A stretch of 64,000 nucleotides of DNA from the NCBI RefSeq assembly GCF_000002415.2, contig NC_009912.1:870501-934500 (forward strand). Reading direction: 5' to 3'. This DNA is from Plasmodium vivax (Eukaryota > Apicomplexa > Aconoidasida > Haemosporida > Plasmodiidae). The notes beneath the pieces were generated by a model. The model was not told the DNA's origin and did no database searches. It saw nothing but the letters and a program-made list of their open reading frames with translations. This document shows positions 51,018-62,282 of this stretch, piece after piece (position 1 is the stretch's first letter; every line of letters starts with the position of its first letter). The position numbers were made by a program, and so were the translations under genes.

Positions 51018-53909
51018 ATGATGCGAATTGGGGGCTTGAGGCCTAGCCGCAGAAAGACGCAGCTGCTGCATGGCTTCAAAACTAATGGCGGGAGGAATCG
51101 CCCTTTCGTCAGCGCCCCCAGTTGCGCGCCGAGCGACGATCGGGGACAGTACGACGATATAGGAAAGGTTAAAGATGAAGAAGATTTGAGGAACTTTTAT
51201 TTTCGCTATAGTAAAAGGGAACCCACCGAGCTGATGCGCGACTATGAGTTACTAACCAGTGGGACGTTAAAGAGGAAGTGTTCCCTTGCAGAGGTGATTG
51301 AATGCCGCAAAATTGTTAATTACCTGCTGGACACGGCGTCTGTGGTGCACTTCTTACATTCGAAGGGGGGGGGCCAGAAGAGTAGGGCTACTCTCCCTGC
51401 AGCTAATGAGAGACATCACCCAAGCGGACCAAACAACGTCTACTACATCCACAACATTGAAAAACCAAAAGTGAATAGAAACGAATTGATACGGACGAGC
51501 AGGAACAACCGCTGCATGAATGGCCTCCTGAACAGCAACATGCACAGATTTATTTATAGGCTGAAAAAATGTGACATTTGGAATTATAAAGAGAAGCTAA
51601 TAAATAAGGAGCGTGTGAATTACTGCTCGCTGCTATTCCCGTTAACATATTTGAATATGAGGAGGGCAAACGGATCTGAAGCTGATTCGTACTACGCGGA
51701 TGTAACCCTCTTCTATCATCATGTGCACAGAAGGAACAGTAAATCGTTCGTAGAGATACTCAGACGAGCTAACTACAAAATTTTGTCCGCGCAAGAAATG
51801 AAAAATGGACTCCTCCTCTTGACCGTCTTACATCACAACAACATCTCCATGTCAAGTGACAAAAGCAGCATCGTCAAGTGTGCAGGCACTTTGGAGGTGT
51901 CCTACAGAAATGAAGATTACGTTAATAAAAAAATGCTGCAAGATATTTTCATGAACTTGTGTCAGGCGATTTGCTCCAAGGTGGAGTCCATTTCGTTCCT
52001 CCAGCTGTACGACTACCTGCTGCTCATGTGCGTGAACGAAGTGAAGAGCAAGGGGGTGTACGCAGCCATCGTGAGCCGCCTGTCGCACTACGTTAATGTT
52101 GTTAACAAGGTCAGCAACGACCTGAACAGGGCAGGCGAAGCGGGTGGGGGGGGTGCAATGCAGAGCGGCAATCCAGGGGAGGACCCACTTGGCCGTGAAG
52201 TCGAATCAGTCGACGGGGAGGCAGACACTTCAGAAGCGACAAACATGGCAGGCGCTGCAGATATGGCAGGCGCTGCAGATATGGCGAACGCGGCAGATAT
52301 GGCAGACGCGGCAGATATGGCAGACGCGGCAGATATGGCAGACGTGACAGATATGGCAGACGTGACAGACGAGTGGGCGCAAAGCATCGCGCCGAGCGAG
52401 GAGGGCCGCTTTCACCTGAGGAGGGACCACCGCCAGCACATAACGAGCAACCTGCTGGGCATCAAGAACATCCTGCTGCACAAAGTGCTGCTGCTCTACA
52501 TGGCGAAATACCTGTTCAGCCACATAGACAGCAACATCTTGTACGCCCACTCCGACCTGATCTGCGAAAACTTGGAGCTAATGACACATCATATGATAAC
52601 AAATTTTATTTTCACCATCGGGACGTGCAAACACATCGACGAATTCTGCATGTTCATGTTGGCCAAGTACGTACAGAATTATGTGCACACGTACTCACCA
52701 AATGAAATTACCATCATCGTGAATACCTACGCGGATGCCTCTTTGGAGGACGTCAGTTTTTACGAAACCATTTGTGAGCATATGAAGAGGAACTTCGAAA
52801 CGTTCTCCTCTATTGACATTATCAAAATAATTCATGCATTTTCCAAGGTGAGGATTCGCGACGTTGAGTTGTTGAAAATGGCTTATGAAAAGATAAACGG
52901 TTATTTGGAGGAGAGGGAGAGAAAAATTGGCGACATGTCTGTGCAGGCGAAGGGGTCATACGCACAATGGGAGAGCGAAAAAAAAAAAAAAAACTTCAGC
53001 ACAGACATCAGCGGTGATGCGGTCGTGTCAGTTGGCGGCAACACCTGTAGCGCCGGTAACGAAGCCTATGGGGACAAACAAAGCAGAGGGGATGCGAAAA
53101 GGAAGAAACACGTCATCAACAAATACCTGTGCGCGTACGCGTTAATTGCGGCGGGCAAGCTGGATTACGTAGAGGAACTGGACAAACTGTTCGTGCACCT
53201 AAAGAATAGCATCCGCAGCGAAGGCATCGACATAAGAGGCGTGTTGTGGATGCCCATGGCCATCACGAGCTTGCTATCTTCGGAATGTATTTTTCGCTTC
53301 CTTCCCATTTATGTAAATTTAATTTACAACGCTTTCAAAAAAACGCAGTCCCCCAAACTGCTTTCGCTGCTCATACGAAGGCACAGCATTTTATTGCACA
53401 CAATCGAGACGGACATCATTCCGAAGAAATACATCAGTAAGGGGACCCTCAACAATCTGTATTACATTTGCAGAACGAAGAAGGACAACTCGAAGGAGAA
53501 GGTGTTCATCCCAGATAGCTCCACCTTCCACATTGAAGTCTCCAACGCGCTGTTATCCCTCGACATTGCGCACAGGAAGGAGGTTAACATTTACCCCTTC
53601 ACCATTGACATTTTTATTAGCAGGCCCGGAGGTGGCTCCGATGGCGCACCGAAGGGTGGGCAATCCAACAACACGCAGAGAGACGCACGCAGGGTGGCCG
53701 CACCCTGGAGCAACGGCACGATGAGTTTTGCCCCTGACCATGCCGCGAAGGGGAAGAAGAAAGCACACCCGCATGACAGCAACGGCATCGACAGCCACAG
53801 CGACTACGACAAGGACGACACCAACTTCGAGCACACATTCGAAACGAAGAAGGTGAAGAAGAAGTCCAAGAACAAAAACGAGGTGTACACGGACGTGCCG
53901 ATCGCATAG
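51018..53909 (+). CDS. HPR/RAP-type helical-repeat protein, putative organellar RNA-binding protein
   Basis: A single exon of 963 residues. The N terminus (MMRIGGLRPSRRKTQLLHGF) is basic and hydroxylated, as for mitochondrial import. From about residue 260 on the protein is made of paired helices. Near 545-640 they have the pattern SPNEITIIVNTYADA...DVSFYETICEHM followed by SSIDIIKIIHAFSKV, typical of the heptatricopeptide repeats of apicomplexan mitochondrial RNA-binding proteins. No C-terminal RAP domain is obvious; the tail is Lys/Asp-rich instead. An in-frame ADMADA-type repeat interrupts the helices at about 410-450. Such proteins handle fragmented rRNA in mitochondria; that function is inference from repeat type only. 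Confidence 0.7.
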   Translation: MMRIGGLRPSRRKTQLLHGFKTNGGRNRPFVSAPSCAPSDDRGQYDDIGKVKDEEDLRNFYFRYSKREPTELMRDYELLTSGTLKRKCSLAEVIECRKIVNYLLDTASVVHFLHSKGGGQKSRATLPAANERHHPSGPNNVYYIHNIEKPKVNRNELIRTSRNNRCMNGLLNSNMHRFIYRLKKCDIWNYKEKLINKERVNYCSLLFPLTYLNMRRANGSEADSYYADVTLFYHHVHRRNSKSFVEILRRANYKILSAQEMKNGLLLLTVLHHNNISMSSDKSSIVKCAGTLEVSYRNEDYVNKKMLQDIFMNLCQAICSKVESISFLQLYDYLLLMCVNEVKSKGVYAAIVSRLSHYVNVVNKVSNDLNRAGEAGGGGAMQSGNPGEDPLGREVESVDGEADTSEATNMAGAADMAGAADMANAADMADAADMADAADMADVTDMADVTDEWAQSIAPSEEGRFHLRRDHRQHITSNLLGIKNILLHKVLLLYMAKYLFSHIDSNILYAHSDLICENLELMTHHMITNFIFTIGTCKHIDEFCMFMLAKYVQNYVHTYSPNEITIIVNTYADASLEDVSFYETICEHMKRNFETFSSIDIIKIIHAFSKVRIRDVELLKMAYEKINGYLEERERKIGDMSVQAKGSYAQWESEKKKKNFSTDISGDAVVSVGGNTCSAGNEAYGDKQSRGDAKRKKHVINKYLCAYALIAAGKLDYVEELDKLFVHLKNSIRSEGIDIRGVLWMPMAITSLLSSECIFRFLPIYVNLIYNAFKKTQSPKLLSLLIRRHSILLHTIETDIIPKKYISKGTLNNLYYICRTKKDNSKEKVFIPDSSTFHIEVSNALLSLDIAHRKEVNIYPFTIDIFISRPGGGSDGAPKGGQSNNTQRDARRVAAPWSNGTMSFAPDHAAKGKKKAHPHDSNGIDSHSDYDKDDTNFEHTFETKKVKKKSKNKNEVYTDVPIA
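52246..52371 (+). repeat. 18-bp tandem repeat coding for six-residue ADMA units
   Basis: Seven in-frame copies of an 18-bp unit, (GC)(A/G)GATATGGCAG(A/G)CGCG-like, coding for MAGAAD, MANAAD, MADAAD and MADVTD. Located in the helical-repeat gene. Copies differ by a few bases; this acidic Met/Ala run is a species-level insert by appearance. Confidence 0.9.
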
Positions 53910-54098
53910 CGCGCCAGCCACTTCCCCTCCCCCGCTTATTTTTTTGTTCCGCACGTCGCTTCTTCAGCCACTCGATGCGGAGTGCGGCCCTTTTTAGGGC
54001 AGCTAGCCATTTTGCGCATACTCACCAAATGGGATGAATAAATGGAAAAAAAAAAAAAAAAAAAAAAAAAACCAAAAAACCACATGAACGCATTTTAG

Positions 54099-55259
54099 CT
54101 AGCTGTGTGTGTGTGACTGCGCATCACCCCTTAACTGGGCACTCCAAACAACGGGAGAATCGTTAAAAATTTTGACCTCCCTTTGGACAACTTCATTTGA
54201 CGAACTGATGAGCGTATCGAAGCTGAGGCATTCATCGTTCAAATTGTATTTTAGCCCCTCCGTTTTAATTGTACACTTGCCGCCAAAGGGTAAAATGCCG
54301 CAGCCTTTGCAAAAGACGTCCGGACTTACGTGTATGATGTGACTTCCTTGCTGGAGCAAAAAGAGGAAGTTATTCTCCCCAATTAGGTACAAACTATTTA
54401 GGGAAGCATTTTTATATAAGCAAGAAATATTTGCACACGTGTGGTCAAACCTGTTTCCTGTGGCGCCTAAAATTAATATTTTGTCATTTGTGCGGATGTA
54501 TCCTCGTATCACGTCGATGCATTTATCAAGGTCTGTGTTTTCCTGGTTCGCGCACTTCTCAAATATGACTGACTTGTTTTTGTAGTAGCTGTACACGTGT
54601 GCGTTTATGCTATCAAAGTCGCCGCAAATTATGTGCGGCACTATTTCGGTGGGGCGTTTCAGCGCCTTTTCCTTTTTTTCCACTGGCATGTTGAACAGAT
54701 CAGAGATGGTGTGTCGTCCACTCACATGGTGTGAACGCTCATTTGTGTGCGATGCATGCAGCGCTGTGTTTTTGTCTTCCTCCCCTTTCAGTGAACTTCC
54801 CTCATCATCAATTGCGCCTCTCTCCGTGGCTAACGACTGGCATAAGTTGTACAGCCTGTTGGCGCCCCCATCGGCGCATATTAATACATCCGAGTTGGCA
54901 ATAAATTTGGCCGAATGGGCGCAAAGCGTGTTGTTCAGGACGATGGTGATTATTTTGGGCTGGTGGGAGGATTCTGTTCTGCCCTCCCCTGGGGCCGACT
55001 CTTCTCCCCACTTCCTTTCATCATTTAGCAAAATGCGTTTCATAAAATCAAGATCATGCACAATAAGGTTTCCTTCCTTTGAGTTCCTCATGCAGCTGAA
55101 GTGGGCAGAACGTAACTCTTTGGTGTCCCCTGGTGGGTGGTACCACCTTGCGCATGTGTTCGCAAATATTCTCGCGCGCTTGGTCTGGTCGATCGCCTTG
55201 GCATTCCCCCTCAGGTGCACACTCACTTTCGCGCGCACGTTGAAGAAACTCCTTTTCAT
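54099..55259 (-). CDS. TPK: Thiamine pyrophosphokinase
   Basis: A single exon of 386 residues. TPK transfers pyrophosphate from ATP to thiamine, making the cofactor thiamine diphosphate. Motifs in order: ADGGANRLYNL at 129-139, ICGDFDSI at 211-218, ANQENTDLDKCI at 237-248 and LGATGNRFDHTCAN at 264-277. These are the substrate- and Mg-ATP-binding blocks of the family. The C-terminal thiamine-binding half (residues about 285-375) has strands and GLKYNL-(N/x)-DE. The region between the first two motifs (about 141-205) is a low-complexity insert. Met57 (MRNSKEGNLIVHDLDFM) is an alternative start; the first 56 residues are basic. Transcribed toward the HPR-like gene, with only 189 bases between their stop codons. 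Confidence 0.93.
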   Translation of the reverse strand: MKRSFFNVRAKVSVHLRGNAKAIDQTKRARIFANTCARWYHPPGDTKELRSAHFSCMRNSKEGNLIVHDLDFMKRILLNDERKWGEESAPGEGRTESSHQPKIITIVLNNTLCAHSAKFIANSDVLICADGGANRLYNLCQSLATERGAIDDEGSSLKGEEDKNTALHASHTNERSHHVSGRHTISDLFNMPVEKKEKALKRPTEIVPHIICGDFDSINAHVYSYYKNKSVIFEKCANQENTDLDKCIDVIRGYIRTNDKILILGATGNRFDHTCANISCLYKNASLNSLYLIGENNFLFLLQQGSHIIHVSPDVFCKGCGILPFGGKCTIKTEGLKYNLNDECLSFDTLISSSNEVVQREVKIFNDSPVVWSAQLRGDAQSHTHS

Positions 55260-58200
55260 TTTTACGCCGGAGGGGGGGCAGCCTCCCTCGCGGGTGTAGC
55301 GAGGTGATGCCGCGGGTGCCTCTCAAACGGCCCTATTTATTAAAACTACCTATTTTTTTTTTCCCACAAATTTGCAACTTCTGTGAGGTGGTAAACTGGC
55401 TGGAAGTAGCGCACCCATTTCTTCTTCGTCTCTTAATTTTTTTTTTTTTTTTAAACAGTAGGAACATTCCTATGGTGCCTTTTTCTCGCCCCGACTGTGT
55501 AAACACGCGCGACGTTGCTGTCACGATTTTGCGCAGCATGGCGGACGGCATACGCAGACATCTTTTCTCCGTTCAGGGTTTCTCACGAGTGTGTATTCGT
55601 TTCATCAGACCAAATTTTTTTTTTTTTAATTGAACATAACGCACAAAAATGTGGGAGCTGCGCGAAGAGCGTCGCACGGGTGTTCCCTTCTCATTTAGTA
55701 GTTAACCGTGTGGGACGCATACCCAACTAGTGTAAGTAACAAATGTAGCAACTGAACAATTCGTAATGAAGCATTTTTTTTTTTTTTTTTTTTTTTGACA
55801 TACCGATAGAGTGTCCCTTCCCCCTTTGCGAAATTGCTAAAATGTGAGGCAGCCAGACATGTGAAAGGTCTGCACCACGACAACGGTTTTCCAGATGATG
55901 ACCAGAACGCATGCACATTTTTTTGCTACTGCTTGTGGCCACCTATAACTGCGCGCTGAGCCTCCTTCAGGCGGGTATAAAATTAAAGTGGTTCCCAAAA
56001 AGGAAGGTGATTAAAGAACATCGCGATGGTGTAGACTCATCGAAGGGGGTCTTTTTATTTTTTCCCCCCTTTCTCCACGTCTTTACCCCCCCTTCGTCGA
56101 TACTTCAAAAACATGCAACTGCGTTTTGTTTCACGTCACGAGTAACGCTGTGCATGCACACATGTGAATATGAGCACAAGGGGAAGAAGCGCGCTTGGTA
56201 ATTTGGCTCCTCGCCCGTCCGCTTCTACTGCATCGATGCGGCATAATTCCAATGAACTGCTTTTCTCGTGATGAGATCGTCCCAGCTGTTCACAAGGCTG
56301 CAGAATTTACGCGGTTAAAAAAGGGGCAGTCTGACGTGGCTGCTGTGGAAAAGACACTTTCACCGATTTGTTCGGTTGCCCTGTTGGTGATTTTTTTCCC
56401 CTTTTTAAAAGTGGTCCCTTTTCATCTTTCGATACGGGCGAAGGGGCGCATCCAACTGTGCCGGGATTTGTGGTCTCCATTGGCCTTTTCCGTCACCTTC
56501 CCTATGCAGTTTGTTGGTCAGTTTGTTGGGCCACTTCTTCGTAGACCCTTTTCTTCCCTCATTTTGTTCTCCCCCGCCTGCGTTTCGCTTTGCCTCCTCC
56601 GGCACGTGTACAGAGAAGCGTAACACAGCGTTGTGTCAGCGGACGATCAGCGAAGAAGGACGCTTACGTGTGCCACTTACGCAGCGGCTATGGCTAACCG
56701 TGCATCGTTCATCTTCATCATCGTCACCTTCTTTTTTTCCCCCTCCGTGTGTGTGCCCCCCGATGGCCCGCAGCTGGCGTGAACAAAATGATGTTTTTTT
56801 AAATCACAAAAAAAAAAAAAAACTACACATGTGCAGATAAATTTTTCCATACACGCACATGCGCACACATGAGCTGAGGAAGCGGGCGAGAGGAGGACGC
56901 GCACAGGGGAGCAACGTCACTTGGTGGGAAAAAAAAGGATGAACAGGGGCAGTCAAAGGGGCAGCCAACTGGGCAACCGAAGGGACAGCGAATGGACCAT
57001 CAAATGGACCATCAAATGGAACAGTGGAGGAAGAAAGAGTTCAAAAGGATGAGGGAAAAAAAAAAAAAAAAAAAAATCAAATCGAACGAAAGTCGAAAGT
57101 GGGATGAACGGAATGGCAGAATAGCGGAATGGCCGAATGAACGGAACGATCACGGCAAGCGCAGGTTTCACATCATAGCGTTTTTTTGAATGCGAAGAAA
57201 GATTTCTCTCGCCCTGTACACTTTAGCAAAATCTAGCTGCCCATTTTTTGTGCGTGTATATTATATGCAATCCTTTACGGCCACCAGTTGATCCACTGGT
57301 TCGGCGTGAGGACGCTTCAGCTGGCGCAAAGCCGTGTTTGCAGTTTGCCTGGCTGTGCGGCCGCGCAAACGGCGCCACCGTGCTGCCACAGTACCGCCAC
57401 AGTACTGCCACTAATCGGGTCACCACGCAGTGGTGGCATTGCTCACCTGTGGCATTTCTCAGCCGCTCGATTGCTCAACCGCACCTTCGCCCAACTGCAC
57501 GCTCCCATATGCGCATTTTTTTTTTTTTATTTTCCCAGGCAAGCTACAGCCATTGCGCCCATGTGGATGAATGCGGCCCAATAACTTACGCTCCCCTTTA
57601 TGTTTCCCTTTTTTTTTGTTTCTTTTTTCGTTTTTTCATTTTTACCTAGTACCATTGACGTGCTGCCCAGTCCGCATATGAACACCGCAATGTCGACGAG
57701 GCAGTCCTTTTTGCCTTTTCTTTAAAGCGTTCAAAAATCAGGACATGTTTTCCTGCGCGATGGCGAATAGCCCCACACGAGCGCAGGCCAAGTAGCCCCT
57801 TTCCCCCCCAGTTTTCGCCTGTTCCCCTTCTTTTTCCTACCAGTTTTTGCCCATTCCCCTTCTTTTTCCTACCAGTTTTTGCCCATTCCCCTTCTTTTTC
57901 CTACCAGTTTTTGCCCATTCCCCTTCTTTTTCCGACCACTTTTTGCCTTTTTTGCCTTTTTTGCCTTGTTTCCCCCATTTTCCCTTCTTTTCCCCCCATT
58001 TTTCTTCCCATTTCTGTTCACCCCCCTGCGTCACCCCGTCTGTGCCGCTGGCCAAATAAAGGGGCATCCCCCGTGGGGAGTACTTTTGCCGCGCGTGTGG
58101 CATGTCAGCGGCGCCGGGGCAAGCGCCTGCAGCTGTGTGAAAGCTAGTGCGCCTTCGTTTCTGCGTACGTGCGTACATCCGCGTAGCAGCACATCCAATG

Positions 58201-58932
58201 AGCAGCACATGCGTGTACGCACCCTTTTGCGTTTATGTGCCCCCCTGCGTGATGAATAACCAGGCGAGCTGTTCGCTGAACGCCATCACGGACACCGCGT
58301 CCGAGTGAAAAGCGAGTGCACTCCTTTGGACGCGGCGAGTAGTCCTCCAACGCGCGCGTGTGGCGATGCCGATGTAGATAAATGCCCAACGCAGGCATCC
58401 CCCTTTTTTTGCGCATCGCCATTTTTGCCCCCCTTAGCGCGACGGAAGGCAAACGGGAAACAACAAACGGAAAAACGGCAGAGGGCAAACGGCAAATGGG
58501 CCCTTGTACACGTGCCCCTCCACATGTGCAAATGTACCTCTGGGCGAGCGAAGTACCATCGGGGAGCATCTCGTTAGATACACCCCGTTCAGCGAACCCC
58601 CCTTTTGTGTAGAAACCTCCCTTCATAATTATATGACCATTTTTGCTTAAGCGCGGAAGTGGTAACCCCTTTATGTGCCCACGTGCTGTCGACGTAAGCA
58701 CATGAGCATAGCTAATTGTGTGTAACCATTTGCCTGTAACGTCGTGGTTGTAGTTACCCCTACGTACCCTTTTGGATTTTCCAGCCTACCTATTCCTGCC
58801 TGCAAGAGAAGTCCCCTTTTTGATCCAACCCAGCTGCTTGCCGAAGGGTAGCAACTCTCCCACGTAGTACTACCCTCCGAGGACGTCCCTTCCTCAAAAC
58901 AGTGTGGACGGCCACCCCAGGGAAACACCACC
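55260..58932. other. 3.7-kb divergent intergenic region between TPK and the UIM protein gene
   Basis: No gene is supported. It has T or A tracts near 55437, 55774-55796, 57058-57076 and 57518, TGCATGCA at 56151-56158, and the ATGGACCATCAA units at 56994-57020. The 32-bp array (57809-57936) is listed separately. A 142-codon frame at 56195-56623 is hydrophobic and unconvincing. Confidence 0.65.
57809..57936. repeat. 32-bp pyrimidine-rich minisatellite
   Basis: Four copies starting at 57809, 57841, 57873 and 57905. The unit is CAGTTTTTGCCCATTCCCCT then TCTTTTTCCTAC. The first copy differs at a few bases, and copies two and three are identical. After the fourth copy the pyrimidine run continues as TTTTGCC words to about 58015. 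The strand is almost pure pyrimidine except for short CAG and TTGCCCA. Confidence 0.95.
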
Positions 58933-61900
58933 ATGGGTACCTCGGATTTAAATTTTTACATTAACAAGCATCGGAAGGCATATGAGGAGCGGCTGAAGAG
59001 GGAGCAGCAGAATCAACAGGGGAAGCCCTCCGAGGGGGAGCCAGGAAGGGAAGTGGAGAAGGCCCCCCCTAGCGAAGTGACCAATGGAGGCGCTAATGAA
59101 CAGCCCATCGAAACCGACAGCCGGAGCAAAAACCCAAATGAGGAATTCAGTCAGCATGCTAGTCAGAGCGACGCTACGAGGAACTCCACGAGGGAGGAGC
59201 ATATGAATCAAGGTGAGCTCCTTTGGGAAGAGACCAACGAGGGTGAAGGAGTTTGCGGCGTGACTGCGCGCGAGGGTACCCATATGATGCACACACTGTG
59301 TGCACTACTAACAGCACAGTGTTGGTCATGCCGATGGAGCGACCCTCATTTGGACAGTTACCGCTAATTTTTTTTTTTTTTTTTCACCTCCCAGTTGACG
59401 CGGACTACCTGCTGGCCCTGAAGCTGAATGAGGCCCTGAATGGGCACGTGGAGCCCCCCAGCGTGGTGAACGAAAACCAGTGGAGCAGTGGGAGCCACGC
59501 GAGGAGTGCAGAAAAGAACGAAGACGCAGAGGATGATGTTAGGAAGCCGGACAATTCCTATGTTGAGTGCCTCCTGGGGGATAATAACTACATGCCTTTT
59601 TGCGTAAATTACAACGTGGGAAGTGCCCATATGAATCAGAACCCGCTGCCCCCCGGTGGGAGGAATAGGAGGGGTGGCCACTACGTGGACCATGACGAAG
59701 GAGGGCAGATGTACGGGCCCTACAACCTTCGTAGCAGGAGCAACCGAGTGAATGGCTTGCAGAGTAGCAACCAGAGCGGCGGCAATGGTGACGATCGCTA
59801 TGCACCCCAATTGAGCGGCGGCAATGATGACAGGCGCTATTCACCCCATTTTAGCAGCGCCCACGAACCGCTTAACATTTCCATAAGCTCAGATGACGAG
59901 GAAGGGGAAGTCCAAGTGAAGAACGTAGCGGCGAAAAGTTACCTGTCGCAGGACGATGGGGTGAGAAGCGGCAGCGACGTTTTCTACGTTCATGACGAAA
60001 ATTTGTCCCTGACGCCAAGGCAGGGTAAGCCAAGTGGGCAAGGCAATCTGGGAAGGCCAGTTTCCACCCGAGGGGAAGACTCAAAGGGGGAAGTAACCAT
60101 CGTTGAGGGAACCACCGTTGGGCGAACCACCGTTGAGCGAACCATCGGTGAGGGGCCGAGAGAGGGACGCTTTTCCAACAAGGGGGCCCACCATCACGAG
60201 CAAGGGGACCCCGATGTGTATATTCAGACGCTTAGAGAAAACGGAGGAGAGATGATCCCCAGGGTGATGGGAAATGCAAATAATTTTTCCTTCCAATCGG
60301 TAGGGGCTCAAAGTGGTGGAGGAGGAGACCCACTCCCCGGACAGTATAACAATTGTGGGGGGGGTCTTCAAGTACCCAAGTGCACGGTGGAGAAGGCTGC
60401 CTATAACCTGGGCGATGTCTATAACGACCACTTTGGTTTCTCCAATGGTGGGCCATTTCAGCCTCTCCAAAGTGCAGCCACAGAGGTGGGACACCCCAGC
60501 GGGAGTAGCCAACTTAGGGGAAACTACGTGGATGCCTCCCCTAATGATGAGTACACAGATGAGGGAAGATACTACGCGCACTACGAACGGATGAACCTAC
60601 ATGGAAAGGAAAAGGAGAAAAATAAATTGACGATTGAAGGTGTATACGATGTGGATGCATACGGGGAGGGGGTGCACAACGGGTCGTTGTTCCCCTCCAG
60701 GGGGAGGAACCGCAACGGAGGAAAAGGAGCAGAAAGGGCAAAAAATGGGGAAGGGGAATACTACATGGCACAAGTGCATGGCGGTAATGATGTGATCCCC
60801 TTGGAAGGAGAGGACCTCTCTGGTGGAGCCCCTTCGCCGTATAAGGCGAGGGCGAAGAAGAGCAGGAGGGGAGAGAGGGACACCGCCCAGGTGGAGAGCA
60901 TCCACAGCGATGAAGGGCTGTCTCATGGGATGGTCCAACCTGATGGCGCACCGCAGATGGGATACACTATGAAGTCGTCCGGAAAACCCCCCACGAATGA
61001 AAAAATTGAAGACCCATACTGCTGCAAAGGTGAGAGTTACGAGGCACCGACGGGGCGTGGTTTGGAGGTCACCCATGATGATGGACTTGTTCTCTTCAAG
61101 ACAGGTTTGGGAAGGAGGGGCGAGCCACAGGAGGGGACAAACAGCCCCACCATGGGGGGATGCAACAGGGGAGGACGGTACCCAAAGAGTGGCTTACCCT
61201 ATGCTGACGTGGGTGGGGCCATCACGCAAGGGGAGCCTTCCCCGTTTGGTATGCTCCCCTTCGAGAAGGGCAACCCTGTGGAGCGAAGTGCAAACGGTTA
61301 CCTTCTAAACAACGCTATGATGCACATGGATGACAGCGCAAAGGTGTTTGCAGAAATGGCTAGCATGTGTGCCCCTGCCCAGAAGAGTAGTCGTGGTCTC
61401 CCCTTTGAGTCGTTGCACCCTGGGGGGGGGGCCTCAGCTGGGCCAATAACATCGGAGGGGGGTCTTCACTCCAGAACGAATGAACAGACGGAGCTGTTTA
61501 GCGGCAGCCACGTTAAGTCAAGCGGGAGGGCTTTCACACTTAACCAAGTGGAAGATAACAAAAATGTAATTTTGTTCCACTGTAAAGATGGAGGGTTGAG
61601 TGAAGGGGCTCCTCACGCGTTGCCCAATTATGTAGAAGGGGGGAAGAGCTGGTCTGGTGCCCCCCGAGGTATGTCAAATGGGCAGAGTGGCGTCTATTTC
61701 CACGGGGAAGTGTCATCATCGTCATCCCGCTGCATGGTGGAACCTCCCCCCCCACGTAGTGAATTCCTCCAAAGGGTGGAAATAAACAGGGGAGCCGATT
61801 ACCAAGGAAAAGCGGAAGAGAAGAACAAAGGTGAGGGTCCCTACGGACATGTGGTGAACGGCATGACGCCAAACCGATTCAGTGGGAGCGGCCACAATAA

Positions 61901-62282
61901 ATATTTTGCAAGTGGGAAGAGCCCCGTTGTTTACACTTTAGGAGAAGCCCAAGGAGGGGCAGCACCGGACGTGTACGTCATTGACGAGGGCACAACATCT
62001 GGTGAGCCACATTTTACGCATGGACGAAGCGTTTACTATAATCCCATGGGGGGCTATCGCCAGGGGATGATCCCCAATGAGGATGCACATCCTGTTGGTG
62101 ATGTGCAGGGGGAAAGCGCAGGTTCGGTTAAAGTGGAAGAAGCGGAGATGGAGCAGGTGCAACGTGGGGGGGACGCGAATGACAACACGACGTCTGCGAT
62201 CGACCAGTGTGATGAGGAGAGCGCCAACGACGAGGACCTCAGTGTGCAGCAGGCCATCATCAACAGCTTAATTGATTTGTAG
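58933..62282 (+). CDS. Low-complexity protein with MIU-like and C-terminal UIM motifs
   Basis: Two exons, 58933-59212 and 59395-62282, joined in phase 1 (G|GTGAGC donor; T-tract then CCCAG acceptor), giving 1055 residues. The exon junction falls just before DADYLLALKLNEAL (residues 95-108). This matches the inverted ubiquitin-interacting motif (D-Y/F-x-x-A-L-x-L-x-E). The last 17 residues, DEDLSVQQAIINSLIDL, match the ordinary UIM: acidic block, hydrophobic, xx, Ala1047, xxx, Ser1051, xx, acidic Asp1054. Between them lie about 930 residues of Gly/Asn/Glu/Ser/Tyr-rich, low-complexity sequence with few hydrophobic blocks. A ubiquitin-binding adaptor is the best guess; no catalytic domain (such as OTU, Josephin or RING) is visible. 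The start Met begins a short charged helix (MGTSDLNFYINKHRKAYEERL). Confidence 0.85.

Noticed and set aside
52088..52387. A minus-strand Ser/Ala/Ile repeat frame
   Set aside because: It is the antisense of the in-frame ADMADA repeat of the helical-repeat gene.
56195..56623. A 142-codon plus-strand frame
   Set aside because: It is hydrophobic without signal or domain layout, and no neighbour supports it; probably chance in T-rich DNA.
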